Shown: positions 46,111 to 56,891, numbered from the stretch's first letter. The stretch: DNA of 64,000 nucleotides from Acinetobacter baumannii (GCF_016508585.1 NZ_JADVOP010000016.1:1-64000); one strand, 5' to 3'. Translations and numbers: made by a program. The notes: generated by a model from the letters alone, not told the origin.

Positions 46111-46566
46111 CTAAAAATCACTTAACCAATAACACTGCACAATTGCCGTATGATTTTTATAATCAACACTTACATCAGCTTTTTGATGATTTTGTTTAAA
46201 TTGGAGTGTTTTAAATTTCTTTTTAGCCCACTCTGAACTGAGATCAAAATATAAATATTCATTGTATTGTTGTGCTGGACGTCCAAAACTGAATTCAATT
46301 TTTAAAATCGGAATATTGGCATAAGTGACTTTTTTGAGTTTATATGTGGTTGATTCATAAGCCGGCTTCTCCACATATTGGGTATCGATGGCATAGTCTT
46401 GAAGTGGCGCAATCAGTTCTGTGTTCTCATCATGAAAATCATACTGCTGCCGGATTGCGCAATTTTTCTCAAAGCGATCTTTCAATATAGGACGCAATTC
46501 CAGGGATTTGGCACTTATGCCACCTGATAGCAATAACATTATGCCCAAGAATAGCTTTTTTTTCAT
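46111..46566 (-). CDS. Hypothetical exported protein
   Basis: A 151-residue protein with a signal peptide ending GGISAKS, so probably periplasmic. Two cysteines (KNCAIRQQY and VQCYWL) could pair. The rest is beta-rich with many aromatic residues. A GGAAAAAG site precedes the ATG. It lies downstream of gap but with its own upstream region, and before the beta-repeat pair; no operon is evident. Family not recognised. Confidence 0.65.
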   Translation of the reverse strand: MKKKLFLGIMLLLSGGISAKSLELRPILKDRFEKNCAIRQQYDFHDENTELIAPLQDYAIDTQYVEKPAYESTTYKLKKVTYANIPILKIEFSFGRPAQQYNEYLYFDLSSEWAKKKFKTLQFKQNHQKADVSVDYKNHTAIVQCYWLSDF

Positions 46567-46714
46567 GTTCTTTTTCCATCCGCAAACGAGTTAATGTTTA
46601 TAAAATAGATAAACTATTACTCATTTAACCTTTCTTAATTTTCTTAATTAACCATTTTAGTTAAGTTGTAATATTCACTTGAATTTAATCATATATCAAC
46701 ATTTTCGAGAATAA

Positions 46715-46744
46715 AAAAAGGAGCTTCACCAGAAGCTCCTTTTT
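46715..46744. terminator. Intrinsic terminator of gap
   Basis: Perfect stem AAAAAGGAGCTTC / GAAGCTCCTTTTT with loop ACCA, 15 bases after the gap stop; U-runs on both strands. Confidence 0.88.
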
Positions 46745-46759
46745 ACTGAATATTACAAA

Positions 46760-48217
46760 TTATGCATTTGTTTCAGCAGGTGCTTTTGGATAGCTTACAC
46801 CACACATTTGTTCCGCAATACGTAATACTTGGCAGCTATAACCCACTTCGTTATCATACCAAACATATGCTGTTAAACGGTTACCTGATGTAATTGTCGC
46901 TTGGGCATCAAATACACCCGCTGTACGAGAACCGATAAAGTCAGAAGATACAACTTCAGTTGAATTCGTATAACCAATTTGACCTTGAAGGCTTGAATTG
47001 ATCGAGATCTGACGAATATATTCGTTTACTTCTTCACGATCTACTTCTTTCTCAAGTGTTAAGTTAAGAATAGCAAGAGAAACGTTTGGTGTAGGTACAC
47101 GAACTGAATTTCCTGTCAATTTGCCTTGTAACTGAGGTAAAGCTTTCGCAACAGCTTTCGCAGCACCAGTTTCAGTAATAACCATGTTCAAAGTTGCAGC
47201 ACGACCACGACGATCTGCTTTATGGTAGTTATCAATCAAGTTCTGGTCATTTGTAAATGAGTGAACTGTTTCAACATGACCGTTGATCACTTTGTATTTG
47301 TCTTCCAAAACTTTCAAGACAGGTGTAATTGCATTGGTTGTACAGCTTGCTGCTGAAATGATTTTATCTGAATCGATAATGTCATTTTGGTTCACACCAA
47401 ATACAACGTTTTTCATATCACCTTTACCCGGAGCAGTAAGTACAACACGACCTACGCCCGGGCATTTAAGATGCTGCGATAAACCATCGATATCACGCCA
47501 TTTACCTGTGTTGTCAATCACAAGTGCATTATCAATGCCATAAGCTGTGTAATCTACTTCAGCTGGGCTAGAAGCATAGATCACTTTAATGAAATTACCA
47601 TTGGCAATAATTGCTTCATTTTCTTCATCTACAGAAATTGTTCCTGCAAATGGACCATGAATTGAGTCACGGCGTAACAATGAAGCACGCTTTTCTAAAT
47701 CACCATCAGATGATTTGCGTACGACGATTGCTTTCAGGCTTAAACCACGACCAAGACCAGACTGGCTGATGATCAAACGCGCTAAAATACGACCAATACG
47801 ACCAAAACCGTAAAGCACAACATCTTTGGGTTCCACTTGTGCTGGACGACCTTCTAAAGAGCGAACAGCCTGAGCAACAAATGCATCAACATCGCCACTC
47901 TTCTCTTTGTATTCAACAGCAAGTTTGCCTAAATCAACTTCAGCTGAACCAATATTATCTAATTTTGCTAAAGCTTCTAAAATAGGAAAGGTATGTACAA
48001 CTGAAAGTTCAACATCCATCATACGAGTACGACGGTGAGCTTTAAGAATTTGAATTACAGAACGGTTCACTAAAGAACGACCGTAAACAGAAGTCACAAT
48101 ATTTTTTTCACGGTATAATTGACCGATTAATGCAATCATACGTTCCGCGATTTCTTCACGGTTTTTCCAGCGACCTTGGTGCTCTGCATGTAGGGCGATG
48201 ATAGTGTCTTTGCTCAC
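46760..48217 (-). CDS. gap: Glyceraldehyde-3-phosphate dehydrogenase, long form
   Basis: A 485-residue GAPDH with an extra about 130 residues at the N-terminus, mostly helical, containing the repeated-basic segment LKAHRRTRMMDVELSVV. The NAD domain begins at VVLYGFGRIGRILARLI; the catalytic Cys is in SAASCTTNAITPV (about residue 292) and the His in the GHVETVHSFTNDQN region. Long GAPDHs of this type occur in Pseudomonas and Acinetobacter and work mainly in gluconeogenesis or the Entner-Doudoroff route. The start is GTG at 48217 with AGAGGA 7 bases upstream. Confidence 0.94.
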   Translation of the reverse strand: MSKDTIIALHAEHQGRWKNREEIAERMIALIGQLYREKNIVTSVYGRSLVNRSVIQILKAHRRTRMMDVELSVVHTFPILEALAKLDNIGSAEVDLGKLAVEYKEKSGDVDAFVAQAVRSLEGRPAQVEPKDVVLYGFGRIGRILARLIISQSGLGRGLSLKAIVVRKSSDGDLEKRASLLRRDSIHGPFAGTISVDEENEAIIANGNFIKVIYASSPAEVDYTAYGIDNALVIDNTGKWRDIDGLSQHLKCPGVGRVVLTAPGKGDMKNVVFGVNQNDIIDSDKIISAASCTTNAITPVLKVLEDKYKVINGHVETVHSFTNDQNLIDNYHKADRRGRAATLNMVITETGAAKAVAKALPQLQGKLTGNSVRVPTPNVSLAILNLTLEKEVDREEVNEYIRQISINSSLQGQIGYTNSTEVVSSDFIGSRTAGVFDAQATITSGNRLTAYVWYDNEVGYSCQVLRIAEQMCGVSYPKAPAETNA

Positions 48218-48570
48218 AGATACGTCCTCTATTTATGTATATCTAGACATGGATTTTTAAACCCCACAATTGTAATGGAATTCTCATTTAGTTGAAATCA
48301 ATTCATGGTAGATTTTTATAATATTTTGTCATGTTAGATATTTTTATAAAAATTAAATACTGATATTTAAACCATAATTCAGCTTTCTTTATTTATAGGT
48401 CTATAACACAGTGTAACATGCATTTCATGACACGAATAAAAAACACCCAGCCCCTGCCTTTTAAACACGGTTCAACTCAGTTTTAATTGTATTTATCATT
48501 GAGCCCTGACGGGTCAAAAACCTATCTTCACCTCGATATGATGTTTTGATAAGCACTGTTCAATATAAGA
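48218..48570. other. Intergenic region upstream of gap
   Basis: About 353 bases without a gene or RNA that I can recognise; it should hold the gap promoter and the end of the upstream transcript, but no canonical terminator or promoter box was found. Confidence 0.35.
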
Positions 48571-50271
48571 TTAATCCAGGTAAATGGAGGCATGAAAAGC
48601 TTCAAAATCAAAATCTGCTAGATTCTCAGGAATTTTCATTAAAAAAGGGAAACGAATAATCCCATTGTCCCCTGAAGGAAAAGCATAATGTCGTTCAAGT
48701 TCACTTAAGGAAGTTATACTTTCAAACTCAATAAAAACACTGTATTTCGATAAGCCTTTTGGAACACTCAACACATCTAAATATGTCTGTTTTTTAATTA
48801 TCATTGCGGCATGTTTAGCTTGTTGAATATCTTTTTCAACTTTTCCACCTTTGACAATTTTCTTCAGCAAAGAGCCTTTCACTTGGTTCTGTTCATGTTT
48901 CAACTGTTGGGTATAGAGTTTTAATTCGTTATAGTCTTTGACTTGATCCGACATAATCTCTTGAAGCTTTTTTAAAGGTTGTTGTGATCGTTCATGCATG
49001 ACTTGCCATTCCTGTTTACTCATAGGAACAAAGATTTCGTCCTTGCGCTTCTCCAAAAGTTTTAAATATGCCAGTAAACGGTATTCAAATATCTGTACAT
49101 GCGCATTAAAAAATAATGCAGGTTGCTCTTTAAAATCACGATAATGCGATAAAATCTCTGAGAAAATACGATGAACACTCATAAATAAATATTCAAACTC
49201 TTCAAGATGAGATAAATCATTTTTTACGGCATTTCTTAATGGCATCAACAGATTTGCAATCAACATTTGCTCGATTGTTTTTACATGATTCTGGGCAACA
49301 AAATCACTGTTTTTACCTCCCATCCCAAGCGGCTGCATTAGGAATGGCAATAGCTTGGTTTCAGTAAAACTTTCAAATTCTTGTACAATCTCTATCACAT
49401 CGCGATGAACTTGATGTTGGATTGTAACCATTTTTTGTACCAATTGATCTGTTTGCAAGCGATATGCATTTTCGCCAATCTGTTTTGGATCAATCACCAA
49501 CCCTGTTAGATAAATTTGATTGTTATATTCAATATGTTCTTCAAATAAAAATCGACGTATAGAATAGGGGTTTTGCTCAAAGTGTTGTATTGGCGCAATC
49601 AAATAAATAAATTCTGAAGTTTTCACAATATCGAATTTACGAATTTTCTGCTCACTAACAATAAAATATTTAAAAAAAGGATGATTAAATAGAGTTGATG
49701 ATTTCGTCAGTAAAGGTTTAAACCAGTATCCCAATAATTGTTGCTTGATAAACACTTCAACAATAAAACATTTGATTTGATTGAGGGTTAAATCACGTAC
49801 ATTTGGACAAATTTGAATATTGAGAAGCCGAACCAACTTCGCCGCATCTTGCAAAAAAACTCGACGTATCAACAACTTTTCACGTTGTAAGCCAAGATGG
49901 TCATCTACTGGAATTAAATCAATTTGATGTAAAGTATTTTCAAGGTAATCTGCAATTTGTATACAATCGCTAATTTGCTCCAAGCAAAGCAGCGAAGTAC
50001 TCAACTTACTGGCAATAGAACGCATTCGTGCATTGTCTAAACGATGCTTTAACGATTCCAATGAGCTTGTAATTTTAAATTCAAAGGTATTTTCAGTTCG
50101 ATTCCATTGTATCTCTTTAGGTTTCAAGATTTGACGATCAATTTCCTCACGTACTTCCATATTCGCTTCATCAAAAATTTGGTATAAAACCCTTTCCCAG
50201 TTCAAGTCAGTACTCGGTTCAAGTTGCAAAAGGGTCGCCCGTATTTGATAGGGAATCATTGTTATATTCAT
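48571..50271 (-). CDS. Hypothetical helical cytoplasmic protein
   Basis: A 566-residue protein with no signal peptide or membrane helix. It is helix-rich throughout, with several charged coiled-coil-like stretches, among them EYRLLAYLKLLEKRKDEIF and ELKLYTQQLKHEQNQVKGSLLKKIVKGG (read in parts). The last about 60 residues look like a separate small domain. No catalytic or nucleotide-binding motif is seen. I do not recognise the family. Its start may be the ATG at 50271 or 50259; neither has a strong ribosome site. It stands alone between gap and the EamA transporter. Confidence 0.65.
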   Translation of the reverse strand: MNITMIPYQIRATLLQLEPSTDLNWERVLYQIFDEANMEVREEIDRQILKPKEIQWNRTENTFEFKITSSLESLKHRLDNARMRSIASKLSTSLLCLEQISDCIQIADYLENTLHQIDLIPVDDHLGLQREKLLIRRVFLQDAAKLVRLLNIQICPNVRDLTLNQIKCFIVEVFIKQQLLGYWFKPLLTKSSTLFNHPFFKYFIVSEQKIRKFDIVKTSEFIYLIAPIQHFEQNPYSIRRFLFEEHIEYNNQIYLTGLVIDPKQIGENAYRLQTDQLVQKMVTIQHQVHRDVIEIVQEFESFTETKLLPFLMQPLGMGGKNSDFVAQNHVKTIEQMLIANLLMPLRNAVKNDLSHLEEFEYLFMSVHRIFSEILSHYRDFKEQPALFFNAHVQIFEYRLLAYLKLLEKRKDEIFVPMSKQEWQVMHERSQQPLKKLQEIMSDQVKDYNELKLYTQQLKHEQNQVKGSLLKKIVKGGKVEKDIQQAKHAAMIIKKQTYLDVLSVPKGLSKYSVFIEFESITSLSELERHYAFPSGDNGIIRFPFLMKIPENLADFDFEAFHASIYLD

Positions 50272-50389
50272 AATCGATCAATATTCTTTTCTTTTTAAGC
50301 ATGCTTAAAAGCACTAATATTGAGATATATTTAACATTTATTTTAATTTAAGTTCAATAATTATCGTTTTTATATTTAAATAATGCCTA

Positions 50390-51319
50390 TTAATGCTTTC
50401 TTTTATCAAATTTCCTAATATTAAGTTCCAAATTCTTCCGCTTGTTTCTTTGTTGATAAATATGCCAACTGCCTTCTAGAACTAAAACACCTACAGCACA
50501 CCAAATCGGAATATAAGTCAACCATTCATCTGCTGAAATAGATTCACCTAAAGCCAATGAAGCTAAAGCCAATAAAACGGGCTCTAAATAACTCAGTAAA
50601 CCAAACAGTACCATAGGCAAATAACGACTGGCTAAAATATAACTACCGAGACCAATCGCACTGAATGCGCCTAGCCCAGCAACCACCAAAAATAAATCGG
50701 GGGTTTCAATAAACTGTCCATATGCATTTACCCCCATTTGGGTAAAATAGATGGCAACAGGTATGCAAATCAGAATGTCCCACCAAAATCCGCCAAGATT
50801 ATCCGTTTTGATTGCTTTTCGAATCAGAAAATAGAGTGAATACCCCAAGGCAACACAGATGGTTTCCCATGCAATACTGCCTAAACGCCATAACTCATGC
50901 CCCACACCAATAACAGCAAAAGCCACGGCGACCATTTGGAATTTTGATAGTTTTTCTTTGTAAAAAATACTTCCAGCGAGAACCAAGACCAAAGGCAAAA
51001 GAAAATATCCCAATGAAACTTGTAATCCTCGCCCATTCATTGGACCCCATAAAAACAACCAAAGTTGAAAACAGGTCAGCGCAGAAGTGATGATCAGTAA
51101 GATGAATAATGAAGGTTGCTTCATCATTCGCTGGTAAATATTTTTCACGTAGGCAAAATCACCACTGAAAAACATAAATACAGTCAGGAAAGGTAAAGTT
51201 GCAATGATTCTCCAACCAAATGTTTGCTGGCTATCTAAATCGCCCAATAATTTGGTATAAAAATACAATACGCCAAAAGTGACAGATGCCAATATAGACA
51301 ATACTACGCCCTTAAACAT
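50390..51319 (-). CDS. EamA-family transporter, RarD-like
   Basis: A 309-residue membrane protein with ten helices in two EamA repeats. The N-terminal region SVTFGVLYFYTKLLGDL, ITSALTCFQLWLFLWGP and the second-repeat ending YLEPVLLALASLALGESI match the RarD branch. It ends in a basic tail. Such proteins export metabolites (for example threonine or aromatic compounds); the substrate is unknown. Single-gene unit. Confidence 0.85.
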   Translation of the reverse strand: MFKGVVLSILASVTFGVLYFYTKLLGDLDSQQTFGWRIIATLPFLTVFMFFSGDFAYVKNIYQRMMKQPSLFILLIITSALTCFQLWLFLWGPMNGRGLQVSLGYFLLPLVLVLAGSIFYKEKLSKFQMVAVAFAVIGVGHELWRLGSIAWETICVALGYSLYFLIRKAIKTDNLGGFWWDILICIPVAIYFTQMGVNAYGQFIETPDLFLVVAGLGAFSAIGLGSYILASRYLPMVLFGLLSYLEPVLLALASLALGESISADEWLTYIPIWCAVGVLVLEGSWHIYQQRNKRKNLELNIRKFDKRKH

Positions 51320-51467
51320 CTATCGCCTCTCATAAAATCTCAAATAAATAGTTCAATAGTATAACTTTTTTATTTCAAAATTATTGTGAATATTACAATA
51401 TTTTCTCAATACAGGATTTAAACAAGCATATATCAACTATCAACCGACAGGTTGTCTGCTTATGGAA

Positions 51468-52058
51468 TTATTGTGAAGCATTCTGCTTGGTTCGAATAAT
51501 ATCTTTTAAATTAAAGCCAACCGTCTGTGCATAGCGCAGAAATTCAGTTACTTTGGTTTCATCAGGGTGTGGATCACGTGACAATAACCATAAATATTTA
51601 CGTTTAGGCTCACCCACCAAAGCCATTTGATATTCTGGGTCTATTTTGAGCACCCAATAGTCCCCTCTTCCCACAGGCATCCAGCGAATTGCCTCGGGAA
51701 TAAAGCTGACTTTAAACTTGGAGTTAAATGGCTCATTACTGATGAAAGCTTCTCCGAGTGCGCGCAATTCTTCGCCATTCTCATCAATACAGCGATTATC
51801 CACTGCAACATTGCCATATTCATTGACCGTATAACGTGCCGTGACATCAGACTTACAGGCTTTCTGAAAATACATAGGCTTACGTGCAATTTCATACCAC
51901 AACCCAAGATACTGACCCAGCTCTAATTTCGGAACAGCTGCCAATGTCGAATAATCGGCATACACCTTAGGGCACAAAAAACTAGCAGAAATAATACTGA
52001 ACCCAATGATAGTTTTTTTTAGCGCATATGATTTGGGTAATATTTTGAATAATTGCAC
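51468..52058 (-). CDS. blc: Lipocalin family protein (Blc-like)
   Basis: A 196-residue lipocalin. The signature GLWYEIARKPMYFQ lies at the start of the first strand, TARYTVNEYGNVAVDNRCIDE and the RGDYWVLKIDPEYQMALVG and YLWLLSR segments follow (read in parts), as in bacterial Blc. An N-terminal membrane-like segment with no lipobox suggests a cleaved signal peptide rather than a lipoprotein. The start is GTG at 52058 with GAGGG 6 bases upstream. Blc binds lysophospholipids or fatty acids in the envelope. Confidence 0.87.
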   Translation of the reverse strand: MQLFKILPKSYALKKTIIGFSIISASFLCPKVYADYSTLAAVPKLELGQYLGLWYEIARKPMYFQKACKSDVTARYTVNEYGNVAVDNRCIDENGEELRALGEAFISNEPFNSKFKVSFIPEAIRWMPVGRGDYWVLKIDPEYQMALVGEPKRKYLWLLSRDPHPDETKVTEFLRYAQTVGFNLKDIIRTKQNASQ

Positions 52059-52197
52059 TTTATACCCTCGATCGTGGATTTTTACTATTTATTATAAAAT
52101 AATCAGAAATGTAAACTTAGATTGTAGCTTTATGTATCCTTTGCTCATGTTAAAGCAACAATCTAAGTTAAATACAGCCATCACTTAACAGACGAAA

Positions 52198-54219
52198 TCA
52201 CTTTAACATTCGCGCTTTTAAACGCACAATTTCATCTCTTAACCGTGCTGCTTGCTCAAATTGCAACTCTTTAGAAGCTTTTAACATCTCTTTCTCAAGT
52301 TTAGTGAGGTGCTTTGTGAACAGTTTAGGATCAGACAGAATATGACGTTCATCCGCAGTTAAAGCATGTTGTTGCTCAACAATTGCATCATCAATTTGAT
52401 CATCAGTTAGCGCCTCGCCTGTATCGATTTCTTTGATTGCTTGACGAACTGCACTACGTGGAATAATGCCATGTTCCTGATTGAACTGAATTTGTTTAGC
52501 TCTACGACGCTCAGTTTCATCTATGGCTTTCTGCATAGAGTCTGTCACACGATCTGCGTATAAGATTGCTTTGCCTTTAACATGTCGTGCCGCACGTCCA
52601 ATGGTTTGAATCAATGAACGTTCAGAGCGTAAAAAGCCTTCCTTATCTGCATCTAAAATCGCCACCAAAGAAACCTCAGGCATATCCAAACCTTCGCGCA
52701 GCAAGTTAATTCCCACGATCACGTCATGTACGCCTGTACGTAATTCATGGATAATTTTCACTCGCTCAACCGTATCGATATCAGAATGCAAATAAGCTAC
52801 TTTTACACCATATTCTTTTAAATACGAGGTTAAATCTTCAGCCATCCGTTTGGTGAGTGTTGTCACCAATACACGCTCATTCAGTTCCTTCCGAATATTG
52901 ATTTCGGAAAGTACATCATCCACCTGGGTCAGAACTGGACGTATCTCAATTTCTGGATCAACCAAACCTGTTGGACGTACTACCTGCTCTGCCACTTGGA
53001 CGGATTTTTCCAGCTCATATTTTGCAGGTGTCGCACTGACATAAATGGTAGTCGGCACAATACGCTCCCATTCTTCAAACTTCATTGGACGATTGTCCAA
53101 TGCGCTAGGTAAACGAAAGCCATAATTAACCAAGTTTTCTTTTCGAGAACGGTCACCTTTGTACATTGCACCAATCTGTGGAACAGTCACATGTGACTCA
53201 TCGATAATCAGTAAAGCATCATCAGGAATATAATCAAACAATGTTGGCGGTGCTTCACCCGCTGGTCGACCAGACAAATGTCTAGAATAGTTTTCAATCC
53301 CGTTGGTATAGCCGAGTTGCTGCATCATTTCCAGGTCATATCGCGTACGCTGTTCAATCCGTTGAGCTTCTAACAACTTTTCATGTTCTTTAAAGAAAAC
53401 CAAACGTTCCGAGAGCTCATCACGAATGGTTCCAATTGCCCGCTCAAGATTATCTTTTGGTGTGACATAGTGGCTTTTTGGATAAATCGTCACACGAGGA
53501 ACTTTACGCACTAATTTCCCCGTAATCGGATCAAACCAACGAATTGAATCAACTTCATCATCAAACAGTTCAACACGGATGGCATGTTGATCCGATTCAG
53601 CAGGAAAAATATCAATCACTTCACCGCGAATACGATAAGTACCCCGTAAAAATTCAAGCTCATTACGTGTATATTGCATTTCGACCAGACGGCGAATAAT
53701 GTCATCACGACTTACTCTATCTCCTTGTACAATATGCAACAGCATACTCATATAGGCATTCGGATCACCTAAGCCATAGATGGCTGAAACTGACGCCACA
53801 ATAATGGCATCCCGACGTTCTAACAGTGCACGGGTTGCTGAAAGGCGCATTTGATCAATATGATCATTGATGGCTGAATCTTTTTCGATAAAAGTATCGG
53901 AAGAAGGCACATAAGCTTCAGGTTGATAATAATCATAGTAACTGACGAAATATTCAACAGCATTGTTGGGGAAAAATGCTTTAAATTCACCATAAAGCTG
54001 AGCTGCAAGCGTCTTATTGTGCGCCATGATAATGGTGGGTCTTTGCGTCTGTGCAATCACATTCGCCATGGTATAGGTTTTACCGGAACCTGTTACACCC
54101 AATAAAAGCTGATCATGAAAACCTTTATTTATCCCTGCAACTAATTTTTCGATCGCCTGTGGTTGATCACCAGCAGGTTGGTAGTTTGTAACAAGTTCAA
54201 AAGGTTGATGATCATTCAC
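52198..54219 (-). CDS. uvrB: UvrABC system protein B
   Basis: A 673-residue helicase-like excision nuclease subunit. Walker A is [13 protein letters not shown]; the beta-hairpin is [16 protein letters not shown]; the DEAD-type box DESHVT; motif [11 protein letters not shown]; the C-terminal UvrC-binding UVR domain is [24 protein letters not shown] (read in parts). UvrB verifies DNA damage after UvrA and loads UvrC. The start is GTG at 54219 (no in-frame ATG precedes [13 protein letters not shown]). Length equals E. coli UvrB (673). Confidence 0.98.
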   Translation of the reverse strand: MNDHQPFELVTNYQPAGDQPQAIEKLVAGINKGFHDQLLLGVTGSGKTYTMANVIAQTQRPTIIMAHNKTLAAQLYGEFKAFFPNNAVEYFVSYYDYYQPEAYVPSSDTFIEKDSAINDHIDQMRLSATRALLERRDAIIVASVSAIYGLGDPNAYMSMLLHIVQGDRVSRDDIIRRLVEMQYTRNELEFLRGTYRIRGEVIDIFPAESDQHAIRVELFDDEVDSIRWFDPITGKLVRKVPRVTIYPKSHYVTPKDNLERAIGTIRDELSERLVFFKEHEKLLEAQRIEQRTRYDLEMMQQLGYTNGIENYSRHLSGRPAGEAPPTLFDYIPDDALLIIDESHVTVPQIGAMYKGDRSRKENLVNYGFRLPSALDNRPMKFEEWERIVPTTIYVSATPAKYELEKSVQVAEQVVRPTGLVDPEIEIRPVLTQVDDVLSEINIRKELNERVLVTTLTKRMAEDLTSYLKEYGVKVAYLHSDIDTVERVKIIHELRTGVHDVIVGINLLREGLDMPEVSLVAILDADKEGFLRSERSLIQTIGRAARHVKGKAILYADRVTDSMQKAIDETERRRAKQIQFNQEHGIIPRSAVRQAIKEIDTGEALTDDQIDDAIVEQQHALTADERHILSDPKLFTKHLTKLEKEMLKASKELQFEQAARLRDEIVRLKARMLK

Positions 54220-54396
54220 AATAATTCACTCTTTTAACCAAGGAGAAAGAAGCTCGAGTAGTTTAACAGAAACCGACTCAACCAAAAGAAGTAGCTTAAG
54301 CTTAATGGGGTTTTTTACACAATATTCAACAAATACCTTGACCCTTTTTTATTTCGATAGCAACATGGAATTAAGCCGATTAAAGGATTGAAAAAC

Positions 54397-55176
54397 ATGA
54401 CATATCACTACCATGATGAAAGCATAATCAAAACTTTACCTGAAGACACTGTTTTTGTTTTTGGCAGTAATTTGGCAGGTACACATCAAGGTGGTGCTGC
54501 AAAAACAGCGCATTTATATTTCGGTGCAACCAAAGGAGTGGGGCGTGGTTGGGCAGGTCAGAGTTTTGCGATTCCAACCATGAATGAACATTTACAACAA
54601 ATGCCTCTTTCACAAATTCAGCACTATATTGATGATTTTAAAATATATGCAAAGAATCATCCAAAAATGAAATACTTCATTACGTCAATTGGATGTGGAG
54701 TCGCAGGCTATAAAGTTGAAGAAATCGCCCCCATGTTCAAGGGAATCGCACGTAATGTGATCTTTCCGGCTTCATTCCGCCCTTTCGTTGAAAAGACACT
54801 GCCTAAACTCACGCAAAAATTGTTGCATAGTTTCATAACAGATCAGGTGATTTTCTGTACTGATCCTGAGCAAGCAATACAGGATTTAGATTTAACAGAC
54901 GCAGAAAAAAGTCTAGCCACCATTATTTTAAATACACCTATGTATCCAAATGACAGTAATGGACGTGATCGGATTTTTGAGATACAAGATATTCTACACA
55001 ATCTGCATGGTAAAATAATTGAATTCCAACCTAACTCTGAAGGTTCAATGATTATCGGGGGTGCAATTCTGGCATTGTTGGAACTTTATCATTTAAATGA
55101 AACAGATTTTATTGATGTTTGGACAGGTCAACGCGTGATTGCAGCACCCAAAGCAGAACATCATGCCAAGAAGTGA
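54397..55176 (+). CDS. A1S_2505-type macro-like protein with unknown C-terminal domain
   Basis: About 259 residues from the ATG at 54397 (AAGGA upstream). The N-terminal 150 residues are the phage-type domain VFVFGSNLAGTHQGGAAKTA, GVGRGWAGQSFAIPT and TSIGCGVAGYKVEEIAPMF, whose glycine-rich loops resemble macro (ADP-ribose-binding) folds. Proteins of this name occur in phages and Acinetobacter. The rest (about 150-259) is a helical domain I do not recognise. It is divergent from uvrB, suggesting a stress or ADP-ribose link, which is only inference. Confidence 0.7.
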   Translation: MTYHYHDESIIKTLPEDTVFVFGSNLAGTHQGGAAKTAHLYFGATKGVGRGWAGQSFAIPTMNEHLQQMPLSQIQHYIDDFKIYAKNHPKMKYFITSIGCGVAGYKVEEIAPMFKGIARNVIFPASFRPFVEKTLPKLTQKLLHSFITDQVIFCTDPEQAIQDLDLTDAEKSLATIILNTPMYPNDSNGRDRIFEIQDILHNLHGKIIEFQPNSEGSMIIGGAILALLELYHLNETDFIDVWTGQRVIAAPKAEHHAKK

Positions 55177-55205
55177 GGCATTTCTAGTGCCTTAAATCAC
55201 TTTTT
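55171..55205 (+). terminator. Terminator of the macro-like gene
   Basis: A bulged stem, AAGTGA...TCACTT outside and AGGCA/TGCCT inside, followed by five U residues; the stem overlaps the stop codon. Confidence 0.65.
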
Positions 55206-55288
55206 CTCAACATCGCGATGTATTTAGGTATTGCCATTTTACCGTGTTATATTTAAGCTAAATTTACAAATAATAAAATGGAATAAGA

Positions 55289-56719
55289 ATGGAGCAAATC
55301 GATTTAACGATTTTTAATTTGTCTCCCATTGCGATGTGGCTACAGGATTTCAGTGGCATCAAAAAAATTTTTGATGCATGGGCTGCTGAAGGTATATCTG
55401 ATATCCAGCATTATTTAATCGAAGATCCTCAACGCTTAGTCCCCTGTCTGGCTGCAATTAAAACAATTGATGTCAATCAAAGTACACTGACCTTATATGA
55501 AGCACATAATTTAGAGGAAATTATAAAAAAATTCCCAGAAATGCATACTCAGGACACTGAGATGATGCATATCGAATTTTTTTCAGCGTTATGGAATAAG
55601 CAAATGAATTGTTCTGTTCCAGTCATCAACTATACATGTCAGGGCAAAAGAATCGATGTGCAGTTGAGAGCCAATATTCTGTCTGATGACAAAGAGAGTT
55701 GGGATCGAGTACTTTTAACCACAGAGGATATTTCGCAATCACAAAATGCCCGACGCTTTGCTGAATCATTATTTTTATATTCCCCTACTGCACTTTGTGT
55801 CAAAGACTATAGCAAAATCAAGACAATATTTGATCAGCTCAAAGCCAATCATCTGACAGATCTAAAAAACTATATCGAAAAGAATCCTGATTTTTTATTT
55901 TTTTGTTTTAAAAACATTCAAACTGTAGGTATTAATCAAGCTTTGCTCGATCTCTTCTGTACCTATAATAAACAACAGTTTTGTCTGCATCTACATCGTA
56001 TTTTTAAACATCATCTTGAAAATTTTTCTCAACAATTATTATATTTATGGAATGGACAACATCAAATTAAACAAGAGTGTGAATATCAGTCGGTGCATGG
56101 AGATTTAATTCATGTCCAAGAACATCTCGTAATTTTCCCTGACTCTCAACATAATTGGGATACTGTGCAAATTGCATTTACAGATTTAACTGAACGAAAA
56201 AAATTAGAAGATTACTTACACTACTCCAATCAACATGATCAGCTTACCCAATTATATAACCGCACATTTTTTAGTGAAGAAATCCAGCGTTTACAATCTA
56301 CACCATTTCATTCTCTTTCCTGTATTTATTTGGACATTAATGGATTAAAGAAAATCAACGATGTTCAGGGTCATCACATTGGAGACTTATTAATTCAACG
56401 TTTTGCAGAACTTTTAAGAGCATCCACCATAAAAACCAATTATTCAGTATCTCGCATAGGCGGGGATGAATTTGTGATTTTAATGCCTGAAGCGAAACAG
56501 CGAGATATTGATATTCTCTTAGCCATCATTCAACAAAAAATATTGGCTGATCAATTAGAGTTTCCACACGATCCAATCCATGTCGCATTCGGTTATGCCA
56601 GCATAAATCAGCAAGGTGATATCGCAGATTTATTAAAAAAAGCGGATCAAATGATGTATAAAGATAAACAATACTATTATCTGCATCATGGCAGCCTTCA
56701 GCATGATTTTAAATATTAA
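55289..56719 (+). CDS. Diguanylate cyclase with two PAS-like domains, first of a tandem pair
   Basis: A 476-residue protein with no membrane helix. Two copies of one PAS-like domain (starting SPIAMWLQDFSGIKKIF at about 13 and SPTALCVKDYSKIKTIF at about 170) precede a GGDEF domain. The GGDEF motif itself is intact in SRIGGDEFVILMPEA; YLDINGLKKIND and GHHIGDLLI are the metal and GTP sites. The RxxD inhibitory site upstream of GGDEF is absent (TNYSVSRIGGDEF). It should make c-di-GMP. The adjacent gene encodes a clear paralogue. Confidence 0.88.
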   Translation: MEQIDLTIFNLSPIAMWLQDFSGIKKIFDAWAAEGISDIQHYLIEDPQRLVPCLAAIKTIDVNQSTLTLYEAHNLEEIIKKFPEMHTQDTEMMHIEFFSALWNKQMNCSVPVINYTCQGKRIDVQLRANILSDDKESWDRVLLTTEDISQSQNARRFAESLFLYSPTALCVKDYSKIKTIFDQLKANHLTDLKNYIEKNPDFLFFCFKNIQTVGINQALLDLFCTYNKQQFCLHLHRIFKHHLENFSQQLLYLWNGQHQIKQECEYQSVHGDLIHVQEHLVIFPDSQHNWDTVQIAFTDLTERKKLEDYLHYSNQHDQLTQLYNRTFFSEEIQRLQSTPFHSLSCIYLDINGLKKINDVQGHHIGDLLIQRFAELLRASTIKTNYSVSRIGGDEFVILMPEAKQRDIDILLAIIQQKILADQLEFPHDPIHVAFGYASINQQGDIADLLKKADQMMYKDKQYYYLHHGSLQHDFKY

Positions 56720-56891
56720 AGTATACTTTTACACTAATTGTCATTAAATAGACAAAGTGAGTCAGTTATCACTATTTTTTAGAGATAATAAATAATTTAC
56801 ATTTTATCTTTGCTTGTTATTTTACATCCGCAAATTTTAGGATATATTCCAGAGCAATTAAATGACTTTTATAGCAAACGAGAATCTTGTA

